From Methylococcales bacterium (GTDB taxonomy: Bacteria > Pseudomonadota > Gammaproteobacteria > Methylococcales > Methylomonadaceae): a stretch of 14,997 bases of DNA. Location of the stretch: contig JAGLUC010000203.1 in the NCBI GenBank assembly GCA_023134955.1, forward strand, positions 1 through 14,997, written 5' to 3'. Position numbers and translations under genes: made by a program. The notes under the pieces were generated by a model. It had not been told where the DNA came from and made no database searches. It saw only the letters and a program-made list of their open reading frames with translations. Below are positions 8,762-14,575 of this stretch, in pieces (position 1 is the first letter of the stretch; each line of letters starts with the position of its first letter).

Positions 8762-9371
8762 TACTAATCCCCCTTTCTAAATAAGACATAATCACCGACA
8801 GTACACCTTCCTTATTCTGCATTACCTCAAGGTTGGTAAAACGTAAAACTTTAAAGCCTTTAGTCGTTAAAAACTGTGTCCGTTGACTATCATAGACAAT
8901 GGCTTTATCTGTGTAGTGGCTATCACCATCCAGCTCGATAATCAGCGCGTGTTCAGCACAATAAAAATCGACAATATATTGTCCAATTCCCTGTTGACGG
9001 CGAAATTTACAGCCTAATTGTTTACTGCGTACCCATGACCAAAAGCGTTTTTCGGGCTCGGTTGAGTTTTTACGTAGTTGTCGGCGGTTTTTGAGCTGGG
9101 GTTTTAGGTTGTGGAGTCTGGGTTGTTTTAACCCCCTCCCAGCCTCCCCCTTGCCAGGGGGAGGAGCGGGTTTTGAGTGCTGTTCCTGACGCGGTGCAAG
9201 ATTGTGATTATCTTCAATCTGCTCATCCTTCCCAACGTCAGTTCTTTGTCCTAATAAGTCTTCAGTTTTCTTTTTAACTATAGCTCCTTCCTCAATTAAG
9301 AACTTAGGCGTTTCTCTTGCTTTAGCCCCCTCCCCTGACAAGGGGAGGGTTGGGGTGGGGTTATCTTTCAT
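8748..9371 (-). CDS. DUF559 (Vsr-like) endonuclease-domain protein with repeat-derived N-terminus
   Basis: I place the start at ATG 9371, which overlaps the hsdS stop as ATGA, giving 207 aa; the longer frame from 9437 would run inside hsdS. The C-terminal 120 or so residues form a DUF559 domain: NRRQLRKNSTEPEKRFW, FRRQQGIGQYIVDFYC and LIIELDGDSHY, the last two supplying the D...E-x-D/H pattern of this PD-(D/E)XK-related fold, then KGFKVLRFTNLEVM. The first 80 or so residues are not typical of the family: they read NPTPTLPLSGEG at the start and PAPPPGKGEAGRG further in, both translated from GC-rich palindromic repeats at 9326-9360 and 9131-9170. The enzyme is probably a nuclease of unknown specificity. 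Such genes commonly travel with mobile and defence loci. Confidence 0.82.
   Translation of the reverse strand: MKDNPTPTLPLSGEGAKARETPKFLIEEGAIVKKKTEDLLGQRTDVGKDEQIEDNHNLAPRQEQHSKPAPPPGKGEAGRGLKQPRLHNLKPQLKNRRQLRKNSTEPEKRFWSWVRSKQLGCKFRRQQGIGQYIVDFYCAEHALIIELDGDSHYTDKAIVYDSQRTQFLTTKGFKVLRFTNLEVMQNKEGVLSVIMSYLERGISNGRY
9131..9170. repeat. GC-rich palindromic repeat B
   Basis: The core CCTCCCCCT (9143-9151) pairs with AGGGGGAGG (9156-9164) around TGCC. The unit closely resembles the one at 10352-10387 and is inverted relative to the unit at 9326-9360. It lies within the DUF559 coding frame and is translated as PAPPPGKGEAGRG. The base composition is strikingly different from the AT-rich surroundings. 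Confidence 0.8.
9326..9360. repeat. GC-rich palindromic repeat A
   Basis: CCCTCCCCT (9328-9336) pairs perfectly with AGGGGAGGG (9341-9349) around GACA, followed by TTGGGGTGGGG. Over 35 bases it is nearly identical to the unit at 10459-10492 and lies in the same orientation. It encodes residues NPTPTLPLSGEG directly after the first codons of the DUF559 gene. Confidence 0.82.
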
Positions 9372-9762
9372 AGTGTTACCCGTCGTTTTCCAGTAAGCAA
9401 TTGCTGCATCAACGCCTTTTTCTCTTGGCGTAGGCAATCAAGCTTTTGTTGTAAATTTTCGATTTCTTTATCAGCGGTTAAAAGCACAGATACAATTTTT
9501 ACTTGTTCCTCTAATCTAGGGGCAACTATAGGAAGTACTCCATATTCATTACCATTTATTCCAGGCTGCCCACTCCTAACGGACATGACTTTTACCCATT
9601 GCCAGTAATTTTCAGTTTTTATATATTGGAATAAAAAACATGTGACCTTATACCAATTTCACGATACAACTTACCTGGCTCAGGTTTAACTGGATCAACT
9701 ACCCTTTGAAGAAAACCATCGACTCTTTGCTTTTTCCACCCATCAGGAATCATTTCCATCAT
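9368..9762 (-). pseudogene. hsdS: hsdS with large internal deletion and frameshift
   Basis: The 5' part, from ATG 9762 (tandem ATGs, preceded by AAGGGGGCGG), encodes a normal HsdS N-terminus: IPDGWKKQRVDGFL...KLYREIGIRSH. The frame then runs to a TAA at 9619-9621. The 3' part is readable in the -1 frame as CFLFQYIKT...SVRSGQPGINGNEYG, then LEEQVKIVSVL and a helical tail ending LLTGKRRVTL (stop 9368-9370); this is the end of a second recognition domain plus the conserved distal helix. Joined, the two give only about 130 residues, against roughly 400 in a normal HsdS, so both target-recognition domains are essentially gone. The crossing point lies at TTTTTTA near 9632-9638. No sequence specificity can be expected. 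Its stop overlaps the DUF559 start. Confidence 0.85.
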
Positions 9763-9967
9763 CCGCCCCCTTATTTTCCTGCGCTTTAAAAAAGGCTTTG
9801 GTTTCCTTATCAAAATCAGATTCTATTTGTTGGGATTTTTCATACTCGGCAGTTGTTTCCAAAATGGAAATAACTGGACTTTCATGTTGAACCCTTTCCA
9901 AATTGGAAATAATTGCCAAGTAGCCCGTGTTACCTTGTTCGTTTAATAGACTTCTTTTATTCACCAT
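9743..9967 (-). CDS. Unknown 74-aa protein between hsdM and hsdS
   Basis: The 74-aa product begins MVNKRSLLNEQGNTGYLAI and ends in a highly charged helical stretch, ESDFDKETKAFFKAQENK. ATG 9967 is preceded by AAAGGAA with suitable spacing. The 3' end overlaps the proposed hsdS start by 20 bases, as is common in tight operons. I recognise no family. Its place between hsdM and hsdS is one where accessory genes such as rhuM-like genes often sit, so it may be the shortened remnant of such a gene; that is inference. Confidence 0.55.
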   Translation of the reverse strand: MVNKRSLLNEQGNTGYLAIISNLERVQHESPVISILETTAEYEKSQQIESDFDKETKAFFKAQENKGADDGNDS

Positions 9968-9985
9968 AAAATTCCTTTAAACCAG

Positions 9986-10020
9986 CAGTTATTAGGGATT
10001 TCCGAATAACTGATTTTTTT
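9986..10020 (+). terminator. Terminator-like hairpin on the plus strand
   Basis: CAGTTATT (9986-9993) pairs perfectly with AATAACTG (10005-10012) around an 11-nt loop, and ATTTTTTTT follows at once. This is the form of an intrinsic terminator for plus-strand transcription, although no plus-strand gene precedes it; it could limit antisense transcripts. Seen from the minus-strand operon it lies between hsdM and the 74-aa gene. Confidence 0.45.
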
Positions 10021-10038
10021 TGTATGCATAGCTGTTTA

Positions 10039-11685
10039 TCATTCATAACCCAATTCCTTTAGGTAACCATCCATTTCACCTTCCAGCTCAGCAAATTGTG
10101 CTTTTAATACTTCGCGTTCTTTGCGTACCGCCATCAGGTCGATGTCTTCTTCCTCTTCGAAGGTGTCGACATATCTTGGAATATTTAGGTTGTAATCGTT
10201 TTCTTTGATTTCTTCTAAATTGGCCAGATAAGCGTATTTATCAACGTTTTTACGCGCCTTATAGGTTTCTACAATTTTATTGATATTCTCAGCTGTCAGT
10301 ATATTTTGGTTTTTACCTGCTTTACATTCGCGGCTGGCATCAATAAAAAACACCCCCTCCCGACCTCCCCCTTGACAAGGGGAGGAGTTAACACCCTTTT
10401 GATCGTCCCCCTGACAAATAGAGGAGTTAGCTGCCTCCCAACCATTCTCGGGATTTTCTCCCTCCCCTGACAAGGGGAGGGCTGGGGTGGGGTTATTTTT
10501 ACAAAAGATCAAAATTGCAGCCGGAATACCTGTACCAAAGAAAAGTTTTTCTGGCAGTCCAATAACACAATCTAACAAATTCTCCTCTATCAATTTTGTC
10601 CTTATTTTGCCTTCTGAACTGCCACGAAATAAAACACCGTGTGGCACAACTACCCCCATGCGTCCTGTTACGGGCTTCATGGTTTCAATCATGTGCGAGA
10701 TAAAGGCATAATCGCCTTTAGTTTTTGGTGGTATACCACGGCGGAAACGACCAAATGGGTCATTATCAGCATCTTCATGCCCCCATTTATCCAAACTGAA
10801 TGGAGGATTTGCTGTCACAATATCAAAATGCATTAAGCCGCCATTTTTATCCAATAATTTTGGATTGCGGATGGTATCGCCCCATTCGATTTTATGGTTA
10901 TCCTCACCATGTAAGAACATATTCATCTTGGCTAGTGACCAAGTGGAGCCGATGGCTTCTTGCCCATATAGTGCATATTTCTTGCTGTTAAAACGATCAC
11001 GAATTTTACGACCACATTTCATTAGTAAGGAGCCTGAGCCACAGGCGGGATCAGAGATAGTATCACCTTCTTGTGGGTCTAATAGCTCTGCTATTAGGTC
11101 GGATACTTCAGGTGGCGTGTAAAATTCGCCCGCTTTTTGTCCGCCACCTGCTGCAAAGTGCTTAATCAAGTATTCATAAGCATTACCGATAATATCTAAA
11201 GTACCTACACGGCTGGGACGAAGATTTAGCTCTTCTTTGGCAAAATCTTCTAATAAATGGCGAAGAATAGTATTTTTTTGCTTTTCTTCACCGAGTTTAT
11301 CCGTGTTAAAGCTGATGTCTTGGAATACTGATTTTGAGGAATCGCGTAACTTAGTACCATTGCTTTCTTCCAGGGCATGAAGTGCTTGGTCTATACGTTC
11401 ACCATTGCCTGGTTCATGCCGCTTTTCGTATAGTGTATAAAAGCTTGTGTTTTCTGGAAGGACAAAGCGTTCATTCTTCATAATTTCTGCAATTAGCTCA
11501 GATTCATCACCATATTGTTCTTTATATTCATCATAATGATCCTGCCAAACATCAGAGATGTATTTTAAGAACAGCATGGTTAGAATAAAGTCTTTATAGG
11601 TATCAGCGCTGACTGTACCTCGGAATGTGTCACAAGCTGACCACAAGGCTTTATTAATATCGTCTTGATTGATTGATGAGTTCAT
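10039..11685 (-). CDS. hsdM: Type I DNA methyltransferase subunit M
   Basis: This 548-aa N6-adenine methylase begins with a helical N-terminal domain (LWSACDTFRGTVSADTYKDF). It has AGEFYTPPEVSDLI (185-198), motif I DPACGSGSL (212-220, AdoMet binding) and motif IV NPPF (293-296, catalytic), followed by KGDYAFISHM and the C-terminal coiled region for contact with HsdS. The start is ATG 11685, with AAAGGGA upstream, overlapping the stop of an hsdS-like remnant (ATGA). About 47 residues (398-445, NPTPALPLSGEG...CQGGGREG) interrupt the normal join between ILIFCKN and VFFIDASRE; they are translated from GC-rich palindromic repeats at 10352-10492. The insertion is in frame and lies after the catalytic motifs, so the enzyme may fold, but with no intact HsdS in the window its specificity would have to come from elsewhere. 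Confidence 0.93.
   Translation of the reverse strand: MNSSINQDDINKALWSACDTFRGTVSADTYKDFILTMLFLKYISDVWQDHYDEYKEQYGDESELIAEIMKNERFVLPENTSFYTLYEKRHEPGNGERIDQALHALEESNGTKLRDSSKSVFQDISFNTDKLGEEKQKNTILRHLLEDFAKEELNLRPSRVGTLDIIGNAYEYLIKHFAAGGGQKAGEFYTPPEVSDLIAELLDPQEGDTISDPACGSGSLLMKCGRKIRDRFNSKKYALYGQEAIGSTWSLAKMNMFLHGEDNHKIEWGDTIRNPKLLDKNGGLMHFDIVTANPPFSLDKWGHEDADNDPFGRFRRGIPPKTKGDYAFISHMIETMKPVTGRMGVVVPHGVLFRGSSEGKIRTKLIEENLLDCVIGLPEKLFFGTGIPAAILIFCKNNPTPALPLSGEGENPENGWEAANSSICQGDDQKGVNSSPCQGGGREGVFFIDASRECKAGKNQNILTAENINKIVETYKARKNVDKYAYLANLEEIKENDYNLNIPRYVDTFEEEEDIDLMAVRKEREVLKAQFAELEGEMDGYLKELGYE
10352..10387. repeat. GC-rich palindromic repeat C
   Basis: The core CTCCCC...GGGGAG is centred on CTTGACAA (about 10365-10384) and lies within hsdM. 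It matches the unit at 9131-9170 at most positions and is inverted relative to 10459-10492. A degenerate third copy (CCCCCTGACAAATAGAGGAG, near 10406-10425) sits between the two. Confidence 0.8.
10459..10492. repeat. GC-rich palindromic repeat D
   Basis: CCCTCCCCT and AGGGGAGGG form a 9-bp stem around GACA, followed by CTGGGGTGGGG; this is nearly identical to 9326-9360. It is translated in hsdM as NPTPALPLSGEG. Together with 10352-10387 it makes an inverted pair bracketing the insertion in HsdM. Confidence 0.82.
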
Positions 11686-11945
11686 TTATTTTCCCTTTCA
11701 CTATAACAATGGCCAGTTATCACTTCACTGGCAATAGAATTCATTAATTTGTCTGCATTTTCGATCAACTCAGAGTAGAGCCTTTTTTCTTGTAACAATG
11801 TTTTATGCAGCCCTAATATTTGCTTTTGCTTTTCAATCGGTGGAATGTGTATTTCTGCGTTTTCCAAAACTGAACGTCTAACACTTTTTGATAGTAGTTC
11901 TATGGCACATACTAAGTATGTTATCACTAATAGCGATAATTTCAC
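11682..11945 (-). pseudogene. hsdS-like 3' remnant upstream of hsdM
   Basis: The readable product has at most 87 codons (GTG at 11945). From SVRRSVLENAEIHIPPIEKQKQIL onward it has the typical end of a specificity-subunit recognition domain and its distal helix, closing with LIENADKLMNSIASEVI. The recognition part is missing; an in-frame stop lies just upstream and the first 20 or so residues are doubtful. Its TGA overlaps the hsdM start as ATGA, which looks like an original operon junction. The locus therefore seems to have held an S gene on each side of hsdM, both now broken. Confidence 0.65.
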
Positions 11946-12035
11946 GATGACGGGTGCACTAAACTATGCCTCAAGAGCGACATTCAGGCAATAGGAATAA
12001 ATACGAATTGTTCTGCCATAAATGACACGCATCAC
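11946..12035. other. Divergent intergenic region
   Basis: This short stretch separates the minus-strand restriction cluster from the plus-strand fic gene. I see no gene in it. Promoters for both directions should lie here or in the neighbouring repeat array, but no clear -35/-10 pair was found on the minus strand. Confidence 0.4.
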
Positions 12036-12131
12036 AATAACCTAAAAATAGGTTGACACAATAACCTAAATAATGCAAAGCTTAATAACCTAGATATAGG
12101 TAAACCAATTAACCTGGAAATAGATAAAACC
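12036..12131 (+). promoter_or_regulatory. Four-repeat operator array upstream of the fic gene
   Basis: The core AACCT(A/G) starts at 12039, 12063, 12087 and 12111, an exact 24-base period. Three units are dyads: AACCTA-AAAA-TAGGTT (12039-12054), AACCTA-GATA-TAGGTA (12087-12102) and the weaker AACCTG-GAAA-TAGATA (12111-12126). The second unit keeps only the left half. A perfect -35 hexamer TTGACA (12053-12058) overlaps the first unit, but no well-spaced -10 box follows. The array reaches to within a few bases of the start codon and leaves no room for an ordinary ribosome binding site. The likely binder is the winged-helix domain of the Fic protein itself, by analogy with AbiEi autoregulation; this is inference. 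Confidence 0.75.
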
Positions 12132-13685
12132 ATGGCGACACCATCAAATAAACTTGCACAATCTTTAGAAATCTTGAAATCACTTCAAGATCTAGGGGTT
12201 GTTGCTATTCAAACGAAAAGTATAACTCGCACTCATCGTGAGCGTTTGCTTCATAATGGATTTATCAAAGAGGTCATGAAAGGCTGGTATATACCTTCTC
12301 GACCTGATGAAGCTACGGGTGAAAGTACCGCATGGTATGCTTCATTCTGGGGGTTTTGTGCAGACTATCTAAATTCCCGTTTTAAAGATGAATGGTGCCT
12401 TAGCCCCGAACAATCACTCAGCATACATAGTGGTAACTGGAACGTACCAAAGCAATTACTAGTGCGTGCACCAAAAGGCGGAAATAAACCAACTACCCTA
12501 CTCCATGAAACATCAATTTTTGATGTTCGTTTAGCATTACCAGATAAACAAGACCTTAAAACTATTGATGGCCTGCGCGTAATGAGCTTGCCTGCCGCTC
12601 TTGTGAGCTGTTCTCCTGGACATTTTTCTGCACACCCCATTGAAATGCGTGCTGCATTAGCCATGGTATCCAGTGCACCTGACATACTACATCGGTTGCT
12701 AAGCGGCGGACACAGTAAAGTTGCTGGTCGTTTAGCTGGTGCCTTTCGTAATATTGGCAATGATAATATTGCCAATAATATCATTGCCGCAATGAAATCA
12801 GCTGGATATACGGTCAATGAAAGTGACCCCTTTATAGACAAATCAGCGATTATTTTTACCGCACGCGAAGTCTCGCCCTATGTAAACCGTTTACGCATGA
12901 GCTGGGCAGCCATGCGAGAACCCGTGCTAAAACATTTTCCAACTGCACCCATTACGCCAATAGATGTACAAACCTACCTCAAACAAGTTGATGATATTTA
13001 TGTTACCGATGCATATCACTCTCTATCAATTGAAGGTTATCGCGTAAGTTATGAATTAATTGAACGTGTACGCAGTGGCAATTGGAATCCTGATTTCGAT
13101 GAAAATGACCAAAATCATAAAAATGCATTGGCTGCGCGTGGATACTGGCAGGCCTTTCTCGCCGTGAAAGAAAGCCTAACAAAAGTTCTTAGTACAAATT
13201 CAGCTGGCATTGTCGCTAAAAGCGACCATGATAAATGGTACAGGGAATTATTCGCACCGAGTGTTGCAGCGGGTATTCTGGAGGCAACTGATTTGGCCGG
13301 TTATAGAAATCATCCTGTTTATATTCGAAGATCAAAACACGTACCGCCCAATTACGAGGCTGTGCGTGAGCTTATCCCTGCTTTCTTTGATTTACTACAA
13401 AATGAAGAGGAACCTGCCGTCAGAGCTGTTCTAGGGCATTACTTCTTTGTTTGCATCCATCCTTATATGGATGGTAACGGTCGTGTGGGGCGTTTTTTAA
13501 TGAATGTTATGCTGGCTAGTGGCGGCTACCCATGGACTATTGTTCCAGTGGAACAACGCGCCGCCTATATGACAGCACTGGAAGAAGCTAGCGTTAACCA
13601 GAATATTATTCCATTTGCTGGTTTTCTCGCGGAGTTGGTTGATGCTGGATTAAATTGTAAGGATGTAACAAATGAATGGACATAA
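12132..13685 (+). CDS. AbiEi-like winged-helix/Fic-domain fusion protein
   Basis: This 517-aa protein has two parts. Residues 10-230 or so resemble AbiEi-type antitoxins: a winged-helix start (LGVVAIQTKSITRTHRERLL, then GFIKEVMKGWYIPSRP) followed by a domain with LSPEQSLSIHSGNWNVP. Residues 240-510 form a Fic domain with the complete active-site motif HPYMDGNGRVGRF (443-455; catalytic His443, Asp447, Arg454) and an inhibitory-helix motif SLSIEG (297-302; Glu301) upstream, the class II arrangement. Such Fic enzymes usually transfer AMP from ATP to a target protein and are restrained by the glutamate. The target is not known. The winged helix may bind the 24-bp repeat array directly upstream. 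ATG 12132 lies within CCATGG without a Shine-Dalgarno sequence, so a leaderless or weakly translated message is possible. The gene is divergent from the restriction cluster and overlaps the TIR remnant. Confidence 0.88.
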   Translation: MATPSNKLAQSLEILKSLQDLGVVAIQTKSITRTHRERLLHNGFIKEVMKGWYIPSRPDEATGESTAWYASFWGFCADYLNSRFKDEWCLSPEQSLSIHSGNWNVPKQLLVRAPKGGNKPTTLLHETSIFDVRLALPDKQDLKTIDGLRVMSLPAALVSCSPGHFSAHPIEMRAALAMVSSAPDILHRLLSGGHSKVAGRLAGAFRNIGNDNIANNIIAAMKSAGYTVNESDPFIDKSAIIFTAREVSPYVNRLRMSWAAMREPVLKHFPTAPITPIDVQTYLKQVDDIYVTDAYHSLSIEGYRVSYELIERVRSGNWNPDFDENDQNHKNALAARGYWQAFLAVKESLTKVLSTNSAGIVAKSDHDKWYRELFAPSVAAGILEATDLAGYRNHPVYIRRSKHVPPNYEAVRELIPAFFDLLQNEEEPAVRAVLGHYFFVCIHPYMDGNGRVGRFLMNVMLASGGYPWTIVPVEQRAAYMTALEEASVNQNIIPFAGFLAELVDAGLNCKDVTNEWT

Positions 13686-13830
13686 AATGATACTTCCAAT
13701 CTGGCATAAGGTTTCGAAAAATGAAGTTCTGGATTTCAGCCCGACTTTAGCGGATAAAGTTGCGTTAAACTCATCAATAAATAGTGTTGAAGAGATTGCT
13801 GCACAATTAGCCGAGGTAATAAATGGATAA
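13672..13830 (+). pseudogene. C-terminal remnant of a TIR-domain protein
   Basis: This 52-aa frame contains ILPIWHKVSKNEVLDFSP followed by TLADKVALNSSINSVEEIA, the pattern that closes the TIR domain of many bacterial toll/interleukin-1-receptor-like defence proteins. The N-terminal part, with the nucleotide-binding loop and catalytic glutamate, is absent. ATG 13672 has AAGGA eight bases upstream and overlaps the fic 3' end by 14 bases in another frame, so a short peptide could be made, but it would have no NADase activity. An alternative start is at 13687. The family assignment rests on motif recognition alone. Confidence 0.6.
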
Positions 13831-13868
13831 AACATTAGAACACCACAAATCGGGTAAACATACACCAA

Positions 13869-13907
13869 CCACTATTTATATACCGCAACGCACTATATAA
13901 ATAGTGG
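13869..13907. repeat. Perfect 14-bp inverted repeat
   Basis: CCACTATTTATATA (13869-13882) and TATATAAATAGTGG (13894-13907) are exact reverse complements around an 11-nt loop, CCGCAACGCAC. It sits just after the TIR remnant. The stem is AT-rich, and the stretch that follows contains only a short, delayed T tract. It may be a terminator, a recombination site or an element end. Confidence 0.8.
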
Positions 13908-13920
13908 CTCTTACTATATG

Positions 13921-13958
13921 TTTTTGATCATATGTTAACGAAATATTAAGATCAAAAA
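13921..13958. repeat. 9-bp inverted repeat around GTTAAC
   Basis: TTTTTGATC (13921-13929) and GATCAAAAA (13950-13958) are exact reverse complements, separated by 20 bases that include ATATG and GTTAAC. The span and symmetry suit an operator for a dimeric regulator, possibly the AlpA-like protein, but nothing proves this. Confidence 0.5.
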
Positions 13959-13970
13959 GATAGAATAACC

Positions 13971-14034
13971 GTAGAGGCGTGGCTTTTCTTGAGAGCACGA
14001 ACCACATAAGCGCTATCGCGCATTTAACCTCTAC
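13971..14034 (+). ncRNA. Candidate structured RNA (three-way junction)
   Basis: GTAGAGG (13971-13977) pairs with CCTCTAC (14028-14034) to close a 64-base unit. Inside it, GTGG near 13979-13982 can pair with CCAC near 14002-14005, and GCGC-TATC-GCGC forms a small second hairpin. The 7-bp closing stem gives a superficial tRNA outline, but no T-arm or anticodon arm is present. It is a candidate only, based on hand pairing. Confidence 0.3.
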
Positions 14035-14044
14035 TCTTAGACAT

Positions 14045-14103
14045 GGGTGCAATTACATTATGCAGTATTACTGCATATAGTTTTGACTAAGGTATGCACC
14101 ATG
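14045..14103 (+). promoter_or_regulatory. Leader of the AlpA-like gene with start-codon-pairing potential
   Basis: GGTGCA (14046-14051) is the exact reverse complement of TGCACC (14095-14100), directly before the ATG at 14101. With one bulged base the pairing extends through the start codon (CATGGGTGCA against TGCACCATG). Between the arms, TATGCAG (14059-14065) and CTGCATA (14071-14077) form a perfect 7-bp hairpin. This may be a translation control structure or an operator. Confidence 0.4.
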
Positions 14104-14376
14104 AACGAAATTACAGAAGGCAAAAGCATCAAGGCTGATTTTGAAGCGCAAGTCATTGCGGCTTTAATGATTCAAAGCAATACTCTCATTCCCTTTAAGC
14201 TAGCCATTCGCCTATGCGGTATCCCCCGACAAGAAATCATGCGACGCATTATGCGCGGTACTTTTCCCAAACCCCGAAAATTATCACGGAGAGGAAAACC
14301 CATTCGCGAGGCTTTCTACCTCAATGATTTGCATGAGTGGATTAAAAACCCTCATACGTACCAGCAAAGCCATTAA
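14101..14376 (+). CDS. AlpA-like helix-turn-helix regulator/excisionase
   Basis: I place the start at ATG 14101 (91 aa), preceded by AAGGT; the longer frame from 14047 runs through the hairpins. A winged-helix pattern typical of AlpA/Xis-like proteins is seen in IPFKLAIRLCGIPRQEIMRR (residues 22-41), then the wing GTFPKPRKLSRRGKPIR and the closing AFYLNDLHEWIKNP. Proteins of this kind regulate the integrase or direct excision of genomic islands. It is followed one base later by the 65-aa gene, so the two are probably co-transcribed. Its position close to the recombinase remnant and tRNA end agrees with an island-mobility role. Confidence 0.75.
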   Translation: MNEITEGKSIKADFEAQVIAALMIQSNTLIPFKLAIRLCGIPRQEIMRRIMRGTFPKPRKLSRRGKPIREAFYLNDLHEWIKNPHTYQQSH

Positions 14377-14377
14377 T

Positions 14378-14575
14378 ATGGAGAACAAGGTTTCATATAA
14401 GCAATTAAAGAAAGCCTATTTACAGGCAGCAAAAATAGTTGCGCTCCACGGTGAAAAATATCTCCCCATTTTTGAACGTCTTGAAAAAGAGTACAAAGAA
14501 AGAAAAAAACAAGTTAGCACTTTAAACAGAGCAATCAAACTTGCACAATCAGGTACGAATACCGATTTAAATTGA
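14378..14575 (+). CDS. Small 65-aa helical protein, island-associated
   Basis: The start is ATG 14378, one base after the stop of the AlpA-like gene; an upstream in-frame start at 14324 lies inside that gene and is less likely. The product begins MENKVSYKQLKKAYLQAAKI, continues LHGEKYLPIFERLEKEYKER and ends with a polar tail. It is charged, predicted to be two or three helices, and possibly a coiled coil. No named family is recognised. The tight pairing with an AlpA-like gene suggests a mobility or regulatory role for the island. Confidence 0.65.
   Translation: MENKVSYKQLKKAYLQAAKIVALHGEKYLPIFERLEKEYKERKKQVSTLNRAIKLAQSGTNTDLN

Larger units (their letters stand above)
13831..14100. other. Structured intergenic region between TIR remnant and AlpA-like gene
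   Basis: These 270 bases hold no gene I can support. They contain four separate inverted repeats, described individually, and an AT-rich stretch with GTTAAC. The arrangement of hairpins before a small island regulator mirrors the hairpin-rich stretch at the left end of the window. Confidence 0.5.

Noticed and set aside
9372..9437. Longer start for the DUF559 gene (ATG 9437)
   Set aside because: It would overlap the hsdS tail by 70 bases in another frame; ATG 9371 forms a typical ATGA junction.
12036..12131. CRISPR array
   Set aside because: The period is 24 bases with degenerate filler and internal dyads; there are no unique spacers and no cas genes.
12365..12841. 158-codon minus-strand frame
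   Set aside because: It is a shadow of the fic gene, with no plausible start signal or family pattern.
13971..14034. Possible tRNA because of the 7-bp closing stem
   Set aside because: There is no D-arm, anticodon arm or TTCRANY-type T-loop, and the unit is too short.
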